From positions 1,118,058-1,182,057 of the forward strand of contig NZ_LT605203.1 of assembly GCF_900089495.1 (NCBI RefSeq): 64,000 nt of DNA. Direction: 5' to 3'. Below, piece by piece: positions 1-7,188 of the stretch. Made by a program: the position numbers and the translations under genes. Under the pieces are notes generated by a model, which was given only the letters and a program-made list of their open reading frames with translations, did no database searches and had not been told where the DNA came from. This stretch comes from Thiomonas sp. X19 (GTDB lineage Bacteria; Pseudomonadota; Gammaproteobacteria; Burkholderiales; Burkholderiaceae_C). The first letter of the stretch is position 1. The number at the start of each line of letters is the position of its first letter.

Positions 1-96
1 GACTCGAGGAAACTGAACAAGTTATTTCCTAACGCCGCCTTAGCGGTAGATTTCTGCATAACCCATCAGTTGTCGTCTGCTATATGGCTCCTGCCC

Positions 97-666
97 TTAC
101 GACGTCTTCAACAATGCCTTGACGATGCGGTCCAGCGCTGCCAGCGCCGCGTCGGGCGAGCCGTCGAACTGCGCCCGCACGATGGCGCCGTCAATGGCCA
201 GCGCCACAGCCTGTGCCAACTTCGCGCGTTGCCGCGAAGTTGGCAGCACAGCGGCGATTGCCGCGGTCATGTCTGCCTTATGGCTGCGTGCGATCTCGGC
301 GACCTCTGGCAGCGCGCTGCCTAGTTCCCCAACGCTGTTGATGAAGGCGCAGCCGCGGTAACCCGGATCGTGCAACCACTCGCCCACCGCCAGTGAGATA
401 GCCTCCGGCCTGCCGCCGTGGCGCGCCAGCGCCTCGACGAACCAGGCCATCCAGCGTTGGTGCCGGTCGTTCAGATAGGCGCAGACCAGATGGTTCTTGC
501 TCGGATAATGGCGATAGAAGGTGAGCTTGGCCACGCCCGATTCGGCTATGACGCGGTCGATGCCAGTTGCGCGCACGCCGTCGCTGTAGAAGAGATCGTG
601 TGCGGCGCGCAGGATGCGGTCACATGCGGCGGGCTGCCCATCGCCTGAGTCGTTTCGGGTGTTCAC
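97..666 (-). CDS. TetR-family transcriptional regulator
   Basis: A 189-residue TetR-type repressor. An N-terminal helix-turn-helix spans about residues 25-60 (GVRATGIDRVIAESGVAK followed by LTFYRHYPSKNHL), with a variable C-terminal ligand-binding domain. I chose the GTG at 666. The only upstream in-frame ATG (744) would place the start inside the two palindromes at 677-692 and 713-734, which are better read as its operators. It is divergent from the DUF1348 gene at 759, so autoregulation plus control of that gene is the simple inference. The ligand is unknown. Confidence 0.88.
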   Translation of the reverse strand: MNTRNDSGDGQPAACDRILRAAHDLFYSDGVRATGIDRVIAESGVAKLTFYRHYPSKNHLVCAYLNDRHQRWMAWFVEALARHGGRPEAISLAVGEWLHDPGYRGCAFINSVGELGSALPEVAEIARSHKADMTAAIAAVLPTSRQRAKLAQAVALAIDGAIVRAQFDGSPDAALAALDRIVKALLKTS

Positions 667-676
667 ATGGCCATTG

Positions 677-692
677 TAGACAGGTCTGTCTA
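677..692. promoter_or_regulatory. TetR operator, tetR-proximal copy
   Basis: Palindrome TAGACAG-GT-CTGTCTA with 7-bp perfect arms, centred 39 bp from the second copy. It lies 10 bp upstream of the GTG start of the TetR gene, where a bound repressor would block that promoter. Assignment to this regulator is inferred from position. Confidence 0.75.
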
Positions 693-712
693 TGCAGACT
701 AGACTGCGCCTA

Positions 713-734
713 ATGTAGACAGGTCTGTCTACAT
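713..734. promoter_or_regulatory. TetR operator, copy proximal to the DUF1348 gene
   Basis: The same core as 677-692 but with 10-bp perfect arms (ATGTAGACAG, two central bases, CTGTCTACAT). It lies 24 bp before the ATG at 759. Two near-identical operators in one divergent promoter suggest that each faces one gene. Confidence 0.78.
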
Positions 735-758
735 TACCCAGCACGATAAGGAGTCGAC

Positions 759-1226
759 ATGGAAACCAAACCGCCGCTTCCCCCCTTTACCGAAGACACC
801 GCCCGTCGGAAAGTGCGCATGGCCGAGGATGCCTGGAACACGCGCGAACCCGCGCGCGTCGTGCTGGTCTATACGGAGGACACAAGCTGGCGTAACCGCG
901 CTGAATTCCCGGTCGGGCGCGAGGAAGTGCGCCGCTTCCTCGAACGCAAGTGGGCGCGCGAACTCGACTACCGGCTGGTTAAGGAATTGTGGGGCTTTAC
1001 CGGCAACCGCATCGCCGTGCGCTTCGCCTACGAGTGGCACGACGATTCGGGCCAGTGGTACCGCTCGTATGGCAACGAGAACTGGGAATTCAACGAGCAA
1101 GGATTCATGATGCGCCGTTACGCGAGCATCAACGACCTGCCAATCCGGGAGGCTGACCGCAAATTCTTCTGGCCGCTGGGACGTCGCCCGGACGATCACC
1201 CGGGGCTGAGCAATCTGGGGCTTTAA
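759..1226 (+). CDS. DUF1348 / NTF2-like (SnoaL-fold) protein
   Basis: A 155-residue single-domain protein with the DUF1348 pattern: an [14 protein letters not shown] N-terminal helix, [34 protein letters not shown], then [16 protein letters not shown] and a tail rich in Arg and Pro. The family has an NTF2-like cone fold; its biochemical role is not established. An AAGGAG ribosome site lies about 7 bases before the ATG. It is divergent from the TetR gene with operators between, so it is probably the regulated target. Confidence 0.85.
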   Translation: METKPPLPPFTEDTARRKVRMAEDAWNTREPARVVLVYTEDTSWRNRAEFPVGREEVRRFLERKWARELDYRLVKELWGFTGNRIAVRFAYEWHDDSGQWYRSYGNENWEFNEQGFMMRRYASINDLPIREADRKFFWPLGRRPDDHPGLSNLGL

Positions 1227-1355
1227 CAGAAGGAACGTAATGACTCTGTTGAAGAGCATGGCAAGTCGAGCACAAACCGAGGCAGCGCACCTCAGCCGGA
1301 GCCTCGTTGGAGGCTATTTATCACCATCAGAATCTGGTGAGTCCTCCATACACGT

Positions 1356-2255
1356 TCATGCCTTTGCGTCCCGATCGACCTCGTGCTCCGGCAACACTTG
1401 GAGCAACCTGGACCAATGCGTACGAAAGTCTTTGCTGGCACAGCTCATCGGTGCTCGCACGGTGTCATGCATCAGGCCTTGTGCCGCCAGCGCCGCCTTC
1501 ACCGGACCGGGGTTCGGTTCGGAAAACAGGGCGCGTATGAAGGGAGCCAAGCCATGAAAATGTTCGCGCGCTTCAGCCAACCGGCCTGCGCTGACGGCTT
1601 GGTGCAAGGCGACGAAGCGCCCGGTGTGCAGGTGCGCGCTGGCAGCGATGGCGCCGCTGCCGCCCAGGCACAGCGTGGAGAAGATTTGCAGATCCTCCCC
1701 GGCGAGGATCTGCAGCCGACCGTCGAGGATGAGCGCCAGGGTTTTGTCGGTCGAGCCGCCGCAGTCCTTCACCGCCCGGATGCGCGGGTGCGCGGCCAAG
1801 GCCAGCATGGTCGCGGTGTCGATCTGCACGCCCGTGCGGTAGGGAATGTCGTAGACGATCAAAGGGTGGTCACTGAGGTCCGCTAGATCGAGGAAATGCC
1901 GGCGTATCCCATCCTGTCCGGGGCGAACGTAATAGGGTGCGGGGACGAGCAGACCAGCCAGCTGCCGGGCATTCATGCGGGGCATGCTGGCGCGCAGATG
2001 AGCCGCGTTGTTTCCGGCAAGGCCGGCGGCGACCGGAGTTTTGCCCGCGGCGGCCAGCACGGTGTCGAGCACGGCGTCCTTCTCGGCGTCGTCCAGCGCC
2101 GAGGGCTCACCTGTGGTGCCCAGGGCCACGAGACCTGACACGCCTGCAGCGCTCAAGTGTTGCACCAAGCGGTGCAGCGCGGCGTGGTCCACCGCAGTAC
2201 CGTCCGTGGTGAATGGGGTGACGAGCGGCACCCAGATTCCAGTGAAAGCAGACAT
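1356..2255 (-). CDS. dapA: 4-hydroxy-tetrahydrodipicolinate synthase (DapA family)
   Basis: A 299-residue class I aldolase of the DapA/NanA superfamily. The catalytic set is visible: GTTGE with Thr47-Thr48, Tyr135 in IVYDIP, Arg140 in YRTG, and Schiff-base Lys163 in RAVKDCGG. These align with Thr44/45, Tyr133, Arg138 and Lys161 of E. coli DapA. The retained Arg favours true DapA (aspartate semialdehyde plus pyruvate) over sugar-acid aldolases, though relatives can be hard to separate. The start at 2255 is set by a GGAG site 6 bases upstream. No lysine genes are adjacent. Confidence 0.8.
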   Translation of the reverse strand: MSAFTGIWVPLVTPFTTDGTAVDHAALHRLVQHLSAAGVSGLVALGTTGEPSALDDAEKDAVLDTVLAAAGKTPVAAGLAGNNAAHLRASMPRMNARQLAGLLVPAPYYVRPGQDGIRRHFLDLADLSDHPLIVYDIPYRTGVQIDTATMLALAAHPRIRAVKDCGGSTDKTLALILDGRLQILAGEDLQIFSTLCLGGSGAIAASAHLHTGRFVALHQAVSAGRLAEAREHFHGLAPFIRALFSEPNPGPVKAALAAQGLMHDTVRAPMSCASKDFRTHWSRLLQVLPEHEVDRDAKA

Positions 2256-2533
2256 GCAGTTCTCCAAGTACAGACCGTTTGGAACCGATCAGTTCTCGGG
2301 AAGGAGATGTGGGTGTTGCCTTGTCGCCGCCCCGTCGTTCTGACGGAACAGCGCTCCGGTCAGATGAGCGGCTGTTTTTTGGATTTGAGGTTTGCGGCGC
2401 GCGTTACGTCGGGGTCGCCGTGCGTGGCGACTGGCGCAAAAAGGACTGCTGAACGGTAGACAGGCATGGGCCCAGTATATCGGCGCAATCACATGCGGCG
2501 GGCAACGTCTTGGCGTCTGGTTTCCGGTTTCGT
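2256..2533. other. Gap upstream of dapA with no recognisable gene
   Basis: I see no coding pattern, RNA gene or clear terminator here. It presumably holds the dapA promoter near 2260-2330 on the minus strand. The sequence then merges into the glycerate kinase remnant. Confidence 0.4.
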
Positions 2534-2680
2534 TCTGATGCTCTTCACTCCGACGTCATTCATTTGGCCCTGCTCGACGCGCACGACGCCTACGGCTTCT
2601 TCCAGGGCACCGGCGACCTGCTGGTCACCGGCCCGACCTACACCAACGTCAACGATTTCCGGGCGGTGCTGGTGGTTTGA
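2534..2680 (+). pseudogene. 3' remnant of a glycerate 2-kinase / hydroxypyruvate reductase (TtuD/GckA) gene
   Basis: Reading the frame that ends at the TGA at 2678 gives [20 protein letters not shown] followed by [12 protein letters not shown]. This is the highly conserved C-terminal MOFRL-domain ending of TtuD/GckA-type glycerate 2-kinases. Only about the last 40 residues are recognisable. There is no start codon or ribosome site, and the other roughly 380 residues are missing. It is a deletion relic, not an expressed gene. Confidence 0.7.
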
Positions 2681-2804
2681 CCTGCACGCGTTTAGGTCGT
2701 GATGTCGCCGGCCGGGGGCGAGCCTCTACGCGTCGGCCTGGCGTTCGATATGCTTGTGCGTTTTGCACGCGCAAGAGCGTGTGCCTGCCTGCATGGAGCC
2801 AAGC

Positions 2805-4031
2805 ATGACCTCGTCACCCCGTCTCGGAACCCCCCTTTCTCCCTCCGCGCTTCGCGTCATGCTGCTCGGCGCGGGTGAACTGGGCAAGGAGGTGATCATC
2901 GCCTTGCAGCGCCTGGGGGTGGAGGTGATCGCGGTGGACCGCTATGCCAACGCTCCGGGGCAGCAGGTGGCGCATCGGGCGCATGTCATCGACATGACCG
3001 ACCCGGCGGCGCTGCGGGCGCTGGTGCTGGCCGAGCGGCCGCATCTGATCGTGCCGGAGATCGAGGCCATCGCCACGGCGGCGTTGTTGGAGATCGAGGC
3101 CGAAGGGCTGGCCGAGGTGATTCCCACGGCGCGCGCGGCGCAGCTCACGATGAACCGCGAAGGCATCCGCCGCCTGGCGGCCGAGGAACTGGGGCTGGCG
3201 ACTTCGCCCTACGCCTTCGCCGACACGGTGCAGCAACTGCAGGCGGCGATCGACGCCGGCATCGGCTACCCCTGCATGGTCAAGCCCGTGATGTCGTCCT
3301 CCGGCAAGGGGCAGTCAGTGCTGCGCGGGCCGGCCGATGTGCAGCGTGCCTGGGACTACGCCATGACCGGCAGCCGGGTGCAACAGGCGCGGGTCATCGT
3401 CGAGGGGTTCATTGACTTCGATTACGAGATCACCCTGCTCACCGTGCGTGCGGTGAACCCGGCCACGGGCCAGGTTGCCACCGCGTTCTGCGAGCCCATC
3501 GGCCATCTGCAGGTGAACGGCGACTATGTCGAATCCTGGCAGCCGCAGCCCATGGCGCCGCTGGCGCTGGAGCGCTCGCGCACCATCGCCGAGCGCGTCA
3601 CCACGGCACTGGGCGGGCGCGGCATTTTCGGCGTGGAGCTGTTCGTGCGCGGCGACGAAGTGTGGTTCTCGGAGGTGAGCCCGCGTCCACACGACACCGG
3701 GCTGGTGACGCTGTGCACGCAGCGCCAGTCCGAGTTCGAACTGCACGCCCGCGCCATCCTCGGCCTGCCGGTGGACACCACGCTGCGCGAGCCGGGAGCC
3801 TCGGCCGTCATCTATGGCGGCGTGGACGCCAAAGCCATCGCCTTCGAGGGCGTGGCCGAAGCCCTGGCCGTGCCGCGCGCCGACCTGCGCCTGTTCGGCA
3901 AGCCCGAGAGCTACACGCGTCGCCGCATGGGCGTGGCGGTGGCCAGCGGGGCCGACATTCACGAAGCGCGCAGCCGCGCCAAACAGTCTGCCAGCCTCGT
4001 GCGGCCGGTCCCTGGGGCCGCGGCGGCGTGA
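2805..4031 (+). CDS. purT: Formate-dependent phosphoribosylglycinamide formyltransferase
   Basis: A 408-residue ATP-grasp enzyme that makes formyl-GAR from GAR, formate and ATP in purine synthesis, without folate. It shows [20 protein letters not shown] at the N-terminus, the grasp segment [17 protein letters not shown], and the C-terminal [13 protein letters not shown] block typical of PurT. E. coli PurT has 392 residues. ATG 2805 is preferred over 2793 because a GGAG site sits 5 bases upstream. It is followed by a hairpin terminator. Confidence 0.95.
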   Translation: MTSSPRLGTPLSPSALRVMLLGAGELGKEVIIALQRLGVEVIAVDRYANAPGQQVAHRAHVIDMTDPAALRALVLAERPHLIVPEIEAIATAALLEIEAEGLAEVIPTARAAQLTMNREGIRRLAAEELGLATSPYAFADTVQQLQAAIDAGIGYPCMVKPVMSSSGKGQSVLRGPADVQRAWDYAMTGSRVQQARVIVEGFIDFDYEITLLTVRAVNPATGQVATAFCEPIGHLQVNGDYVESWQPQPMAPLALERSRTIAERVTTALGGRGIFGVELFVRGDEVWFSEVSPRPHDTGLVTLCTQRQSEFELHARAILGLPVDTTLREPGASAVIYGGVDAKAIAFEGVAEALAVPRADLRLFGKPESYTRRRMGVAVASGADIHEARSRAKQSASLVRPVPGAAAA

Positions 4032-4039
4032 GTGCGCGC

Positions 4040-4065
4040 TGCACGCCGCACAAACCCGGCGTGCA
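4040..4065 (+). terminator. Hairpin terminator after purT
   Basis: Perfect 9-bp arms TGCACGCCG and CGGCGTGCA with an 8-base loop, followed on the plus strand by a T-rich stretch (TCATTTCTTCTT). It lies 8 bases past the purT stop and abuts the stop codon of the convergent small gene. Confidence 0.55.
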
Positions 4066-4203
4066 TCATTTCTTCTTGTGCCGGTCCGCCACCACGGTGG
4101 TCACGGCAGGCTTCACCGCCTGGGGCGAAATCGGCTTGGATGGCGATTTGTCCTGCTTGGGTTTTTTCGCTTCCTTGTTGCTGCGTTGCTGACCTTTGAC
4201 CAT
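4066..4203 (-). CDS. Small lysine-rich conserved protein (45 residues)
   Basis: The predicted peptide starts MVKGQQRSNKEAKKPKQDK and ends in HKKK, and is strongly basic and low-complexity. Short proteins with the same GQQRSNKEAKKPK opening are common hypothetical proteins in proteobacteria, which is the main reason to call it real. A GGAGAAG ribosome site sits 3 bases before the ATG at 4203. Its function is unknown; nucleic-acid binding is a guess from charge. It is convergent with purT and divergent from the RIO kinase gene. Confidence 0.68.
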   Translation of the reverse strand: MVKGQQRSNKEAKKPKQDKSPSKPISPQAVKPAVTTVVADRHKKK

Positions 4204-4299
4204 GATCTTCTCCGTTGCCGACCCGCAGCGTGCGGGCGCATGCGGAAAGTGTAAGGGGACCGCAGCGCATGGCGATGCCCTGACGGGCGAGAGCGCAAA

Positions 4300-5160
4300 A
4301 TGGCGTCGATGAAACCACCCGCAAGACTGCAAGCACTCATTGAAGAAGGCCTGATCGACACCGTGGCGCGGCAGTTGATGAGCGGCAAGGAAGCCACGGT
4401 TTACGTGGTGCGCTGTGGCGATGAAACGCGCTGCGCCAAGGTCTACAAAGAGGCCACGCAACGCAGCTTCCGCCAGGCGGTGGACTACACCGAAAACCGC
4501 AAAGTGAAGAACACGCGCCAGGCGCGCGCCATGGCCAAGGGCACCCGTTTTGGTCGCCAGGCGCAGGAAGCGGCGTGGCAGAGTGCCGAGGTGGACGCGC
4601 TCTACCGTCTGGCGGCTGCCGGCGTGCGCGTGCCCAAGCCCTACAACTTCCACGACGGCGTGCTGCTGATGGACCTGGTGGTCGACGCGCAAGGCGATGC
4701 CGCACCGCGGCTCAACGACGTGCAGTTCACGCCCGAAGAGGCGCGCACGCATCACGCCACACTACTGGCCGAGGTGGTGCGCATGCTGAACGCGGGCGTG
4801 GTGCATGGCGATTTGTCGGAATTCAACATCCTGCTGAGCGCCGACGGCCCGGTCATCATCGACCTGCCGCAGGCGGTGGATGCCGCCGGCAACAACCACG
4901 CCCAACGCATGCTGCTGCGCGACGTGGAGAACCTGCGCCATTTCTTCGGCCGCTTCGCGCCGGAGCTGCTGCATACCGACTACGGCCACGAGATCTGGGA
5001 CCTGTACGAGCGCGGCGCACTGCACGGCGATGCCGCGCTCACGGGGCGTTTCGAGCGTGTCAATGGGGTCGTGGATATGACCGGGGTGCTGCGTGAAATC
5101 GACGATGCCCGCGCCGAGGAATCCGCCCGCCGGCTGCGGCTGCAAACCGCCGGTGGCTGA
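4300..5160 (+). CDS. RIO-type serine/threonine protein kinase
   Basis: A 286-residue RIO1-like kinase. Visible elements are the flexible P-loop SGKEATVY (28-35), ATP-anchoring Lys47 in CAKVYK, the catalytic loop HGDLSEFNILL (169-179, Asp171 and Asn176) and the metal-binding IIDLPQAVD with Asp188. Bacterial RIO kinases are single-domain proteins of this size; their substrates are largely unknown, and a ribosome-related role is only by analogy with archaeal/eukaryotic Rio1. ATG 4309 is an alternative start. Confidence 0.9.
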   Translation: MASMKPPARLQALIEEGLIDTVARQLMSGKEATVYVVRCGDETRCAKVYKEATQRSFRQAVDYTENRKVKNTRQARAMAKGTRFGRQAQEAAWQSAEVDALYRLAAAGVRVPKPYNFHDGVLLMDLVVDAQGDAAPRLNDVQFTPEEARTHHATLLAEVVRMLNAGVVHGDLSEFNILLSADGPVIIDLPQAVDAAGNNHAQRMLLRDVENLRHFFGRFAPELLHTDYGHEIWDLYERGALHGDAALTGRFERVNGVVDMTGVLREIDDARAEESARRLRLQTAGG

Positions 5161-5298
5161 GCGCGGCCGGGGCGTCATGCCCTGGCCCGAGGATGTGGCT
5201 GGGGGCAGACACGAGGTGTTGCGCACATCCCGACAGCGCCGACAATGCCAAGTGGTAGCCGCTACGGGGCGCGGCGCCAACTTCAAGGAGATCACCGC

Positions 5299-6294
5299 AT
5301 GCAGATGCTGATGGAGTTTTTGCAGCTTTCGGAGCCCGAAGCCCAGGCCCTGGCGGATTGCGCGCCGGAACTTGCCTTGCGTGCCGAAGCCTTCGCCAGA
5401 TCGTTTCAGTCATCCATCCAGACCCCATCGACCCGCGACGCCATGCTGAGTTCCCTCAGCGATGAGCAATGCCGCCAGCTCGTGTCCATGCAGGCGCGGC
5501 ATTACCGTGAGCTGCTGGAGGCGCAATACACCCTGGAGTTGCAGCACCGCATGGTTGAGGTGGGCAGCCTGTATTACCAGTGGGGGCTGCAGCCCATCTG
5601 GATCATGTCGGCTTCAGCGCTCTTCGCCGCCGATTTCGAGGCCTACGCTGCCGATCTGGCGCTGCAGCAACGCCGTCCGCTGATGGCCGCCCTGTACAAG
5701 CGGCTGCGTCGCGACGAAGCCTGGCAGATGGAGGGCTATCGCCAGGCTGGGGAAAGCGTGCGCCGCCAGCTGGAGCAGCGTCCCCTGCGCGACCCGCTCA
5801 CCGGGCTGCTCAACCGCGCCGCGCTGGACGAGTTGCTGCCCAACGCCCTGGCGCGTGCCCGGCGCCACGGCACCAAAGTCGTCGTCGCGGTGCTCGACCT
5901 GGATGATTTCCGCACCCTGAACCAGGTGCACGGCACGGCGCTGGGCGATCTGGTGCTCGAACAGCTGGCCAGCCGCTTGCGCCGCGCCCTGCGCAAGACC
6001 GATCTGGTGGTGCGGCTCGAGGCCGACACCTTCGCCCTCGTGCTGGAGGACATCCAGCGCATCGCCAACATCGCCCCATTGCTCGAGCGCCTGCAGCTCG
6101 ACCTCGACGTGCCCTACACCCTGTCCGACACCCTGCTGTGGCAATGCCCCTTGAGCATGGGCATCACGCTGTACCCCGACGACAACCAGGATTCTGCTGG
6201 CCTGCTTCGCCACGCCACGCAGACCATGCAGGCAATGAAGGACAACAAGAGCCAGCGCGAGCAGTTCTGGGCGGTGTACACCCCGCCGGCCTAG
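5299..6294 (+). CDS. Globin-coupled-sensor-like protein with degenerate GGDEF domain
   Basis: A 331-residue protein. Residues 1-150 look like a sensor globin (protoglobin), with HYRELL near 68 and VGSLYYQWGLQP (88-99) matching the family's G-x-x-H-x-x-I-G-L-x-P proximal-helix motif. The heme-ligating His is Tyr92 here. A GGDEF domain follows (about 160-325; DPLTGLLNRAALDELLP, LDLDDFRTLN). Its signature is EADTF (241-245), so the catalytic Glu is lost and cyclase activity is not expected. The start is fixed by AAGGAG 8 bases upstream. Its stop overlaps the stop of the convergent xdhC by four bases. Confidence 0.82.
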   Translation: MQMLMEFLQLSEPEAQALADCAPELALRAEAFARSFQSSIQTPSTRDAMLSSLSDEQCRQLVSMQARHYRELLEAQYTLELQHRMVEVGSLYYQWGLQPIWIMSASALFAADFEAYAADLALQQRRPLMAALYKRLRRDEAWQMEGYRQAGESVRRQLEQRPLRDPLTGLLNRAALDELLPNALARARRHGTKVVVAVLDLDDFRTLNQVHGTALGDLVLEQLASRLRRALRKTDLVVRLEADTFALVLEDIQRIANIAPLLERLQLDLDVPYTLSDTLLWQCPLSMGITLYPDDNQDSAGLLRHATQTMQAMKDNKSQREQFWAVYTPPA

Positions 6295-7172
6295 AGCTTT
6301 GCAGGAGTGCTCGCCTCATTGGCCCGGACCGTGGGGTGCGCCGGCAGCGGGACCCGGGGGCTTGTTGGGGAAGGCGGTCTGGTCGCGAGCTGCAGCAACT
6401 GCGCCGCCGCGGCCAGGGCGATGATTTCGGGTTGCTTGCCGCTGATGCCGCCAATGCCGATGGGGCAGACCAGGCGGGCGATGGATGCCTCCGACAGGCC
6501 GCGTGCCTGCAAGCGGTGCGCGAAGCGCTCGTGTTTGCTTTTGGAGCCGATCAGCCCGAGCCAGCCGGCATCGCCGCGCCGCAGCACGGCTTCGCAGATC
6601 TGCTGGTCCAGCGCGTGGCTGTGGGTCATCACCAGGTAGAAGGCGCCGGGCGGGGCTTGCGCCACTTCGGCTTCCGGGCTGTCCACGGCGAGGCGGGTGA
6701 TGCGCGCCGGGCCGTCGTGCCCGGCGGGGTCGGGCGCAGGAAATGCGGCGTCGCGCAGGTCCACCCACTGCACCGCGCAGGGCAGGGTGGCGAGCAGTTT
6801 GATGAGCGCCCGGCCGACATGCCCGGCGCCATGCAATTGCAGGTGGAACAGCGGTTCCGGCCGAGGCAGCTCTGGAGCATGCCAAGGCAGGTAGCGCAGC
6901 GTCACCACGCCGCCGCAGCACTGGCCCAGGCTGGGGCCGAGGGCGTGGGTTTCTTGCTGCTCGCCAGCCAGCGCCGGATCGCCCCGCCACTGCGCCAAAA
7001 GTTTGCGGGCGCGCTGCAGCGCCAGCCATTCCAGGTGTCCGCCGCCGACGCTGCCTTGCGCGTCGTGCGCCCGCACCAGCAGGCGCGCGCCGGCTTCGCG
7101 CGGCGCCGAACCCCGCACCTGCGCGACTTCGACGCAGACGGCTAGCGGCGGAACATGCGGATTCGTCGTCAT
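6291..7172 (-). CDS. xdhC: Xanthine dehydrogenase accessory protein XdhC
   Basis: A 293-residue molybdenum-cofactor insertion/sulfuration chaperone for xanthine dehydrogenase. The N-terminal XdhC/CoxI half has VRGSAPREAGARLLV and GGGHLEWLAL. The C-terminal Rossmann half has LHGAGHVGRALIKLLA and MTHSHALDQ, then GLIGSKSKHERF and CPIGIGGISGKQPEIIA. It is the last gene of xdhA-xdhB-xdhC, 16 bases after xdhB. The C-terminal 25 residues are Pro/Ser-rich and not conserved in type. Confidence 0.93.
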   Translation of the reverse strand: MTTNPHVPPLAVCVEVAQVRGSAPREAGARLLVRAHDAQGSVGGGHLEWLALQRARKLLAQWRGDPALAGEQQETHALGPSLGQCCGGVVTLRYLPWHAPELPRPEPLFHLQLHGAGHVGRALIKLLATLPCAVQWVDLRDAAFPAPDPAGHDGPARITRLAVDSPEAEVAQAPPGAFYLVMTHSHALDQQICEAVLRRGDAGWLGLIGSKSKHERFAHRLQARGLSEASIARLVCPIGIGGISGKQPEIIALAAAAQLLQLATRPPSPTSPRVPLPAHPTVRANEASTPAKL

Positions 7173-7188
7173 GCGGGCGCTCCGGGCT

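Noticed and set aside
1..96. A possible gene end at the left edge of the window
   Set aside because: No reading frame with recognisable protein similarity enters from the edge, and the stretch is too short to judge.
1300..1315. Hairpin AGCCTC-GTTG-GAGGCT as a terminator between the convergent DUF1348 and dapA genes
   Set aside because: The stem is only 6 bp and the following ATTTAT is a poor T-run.
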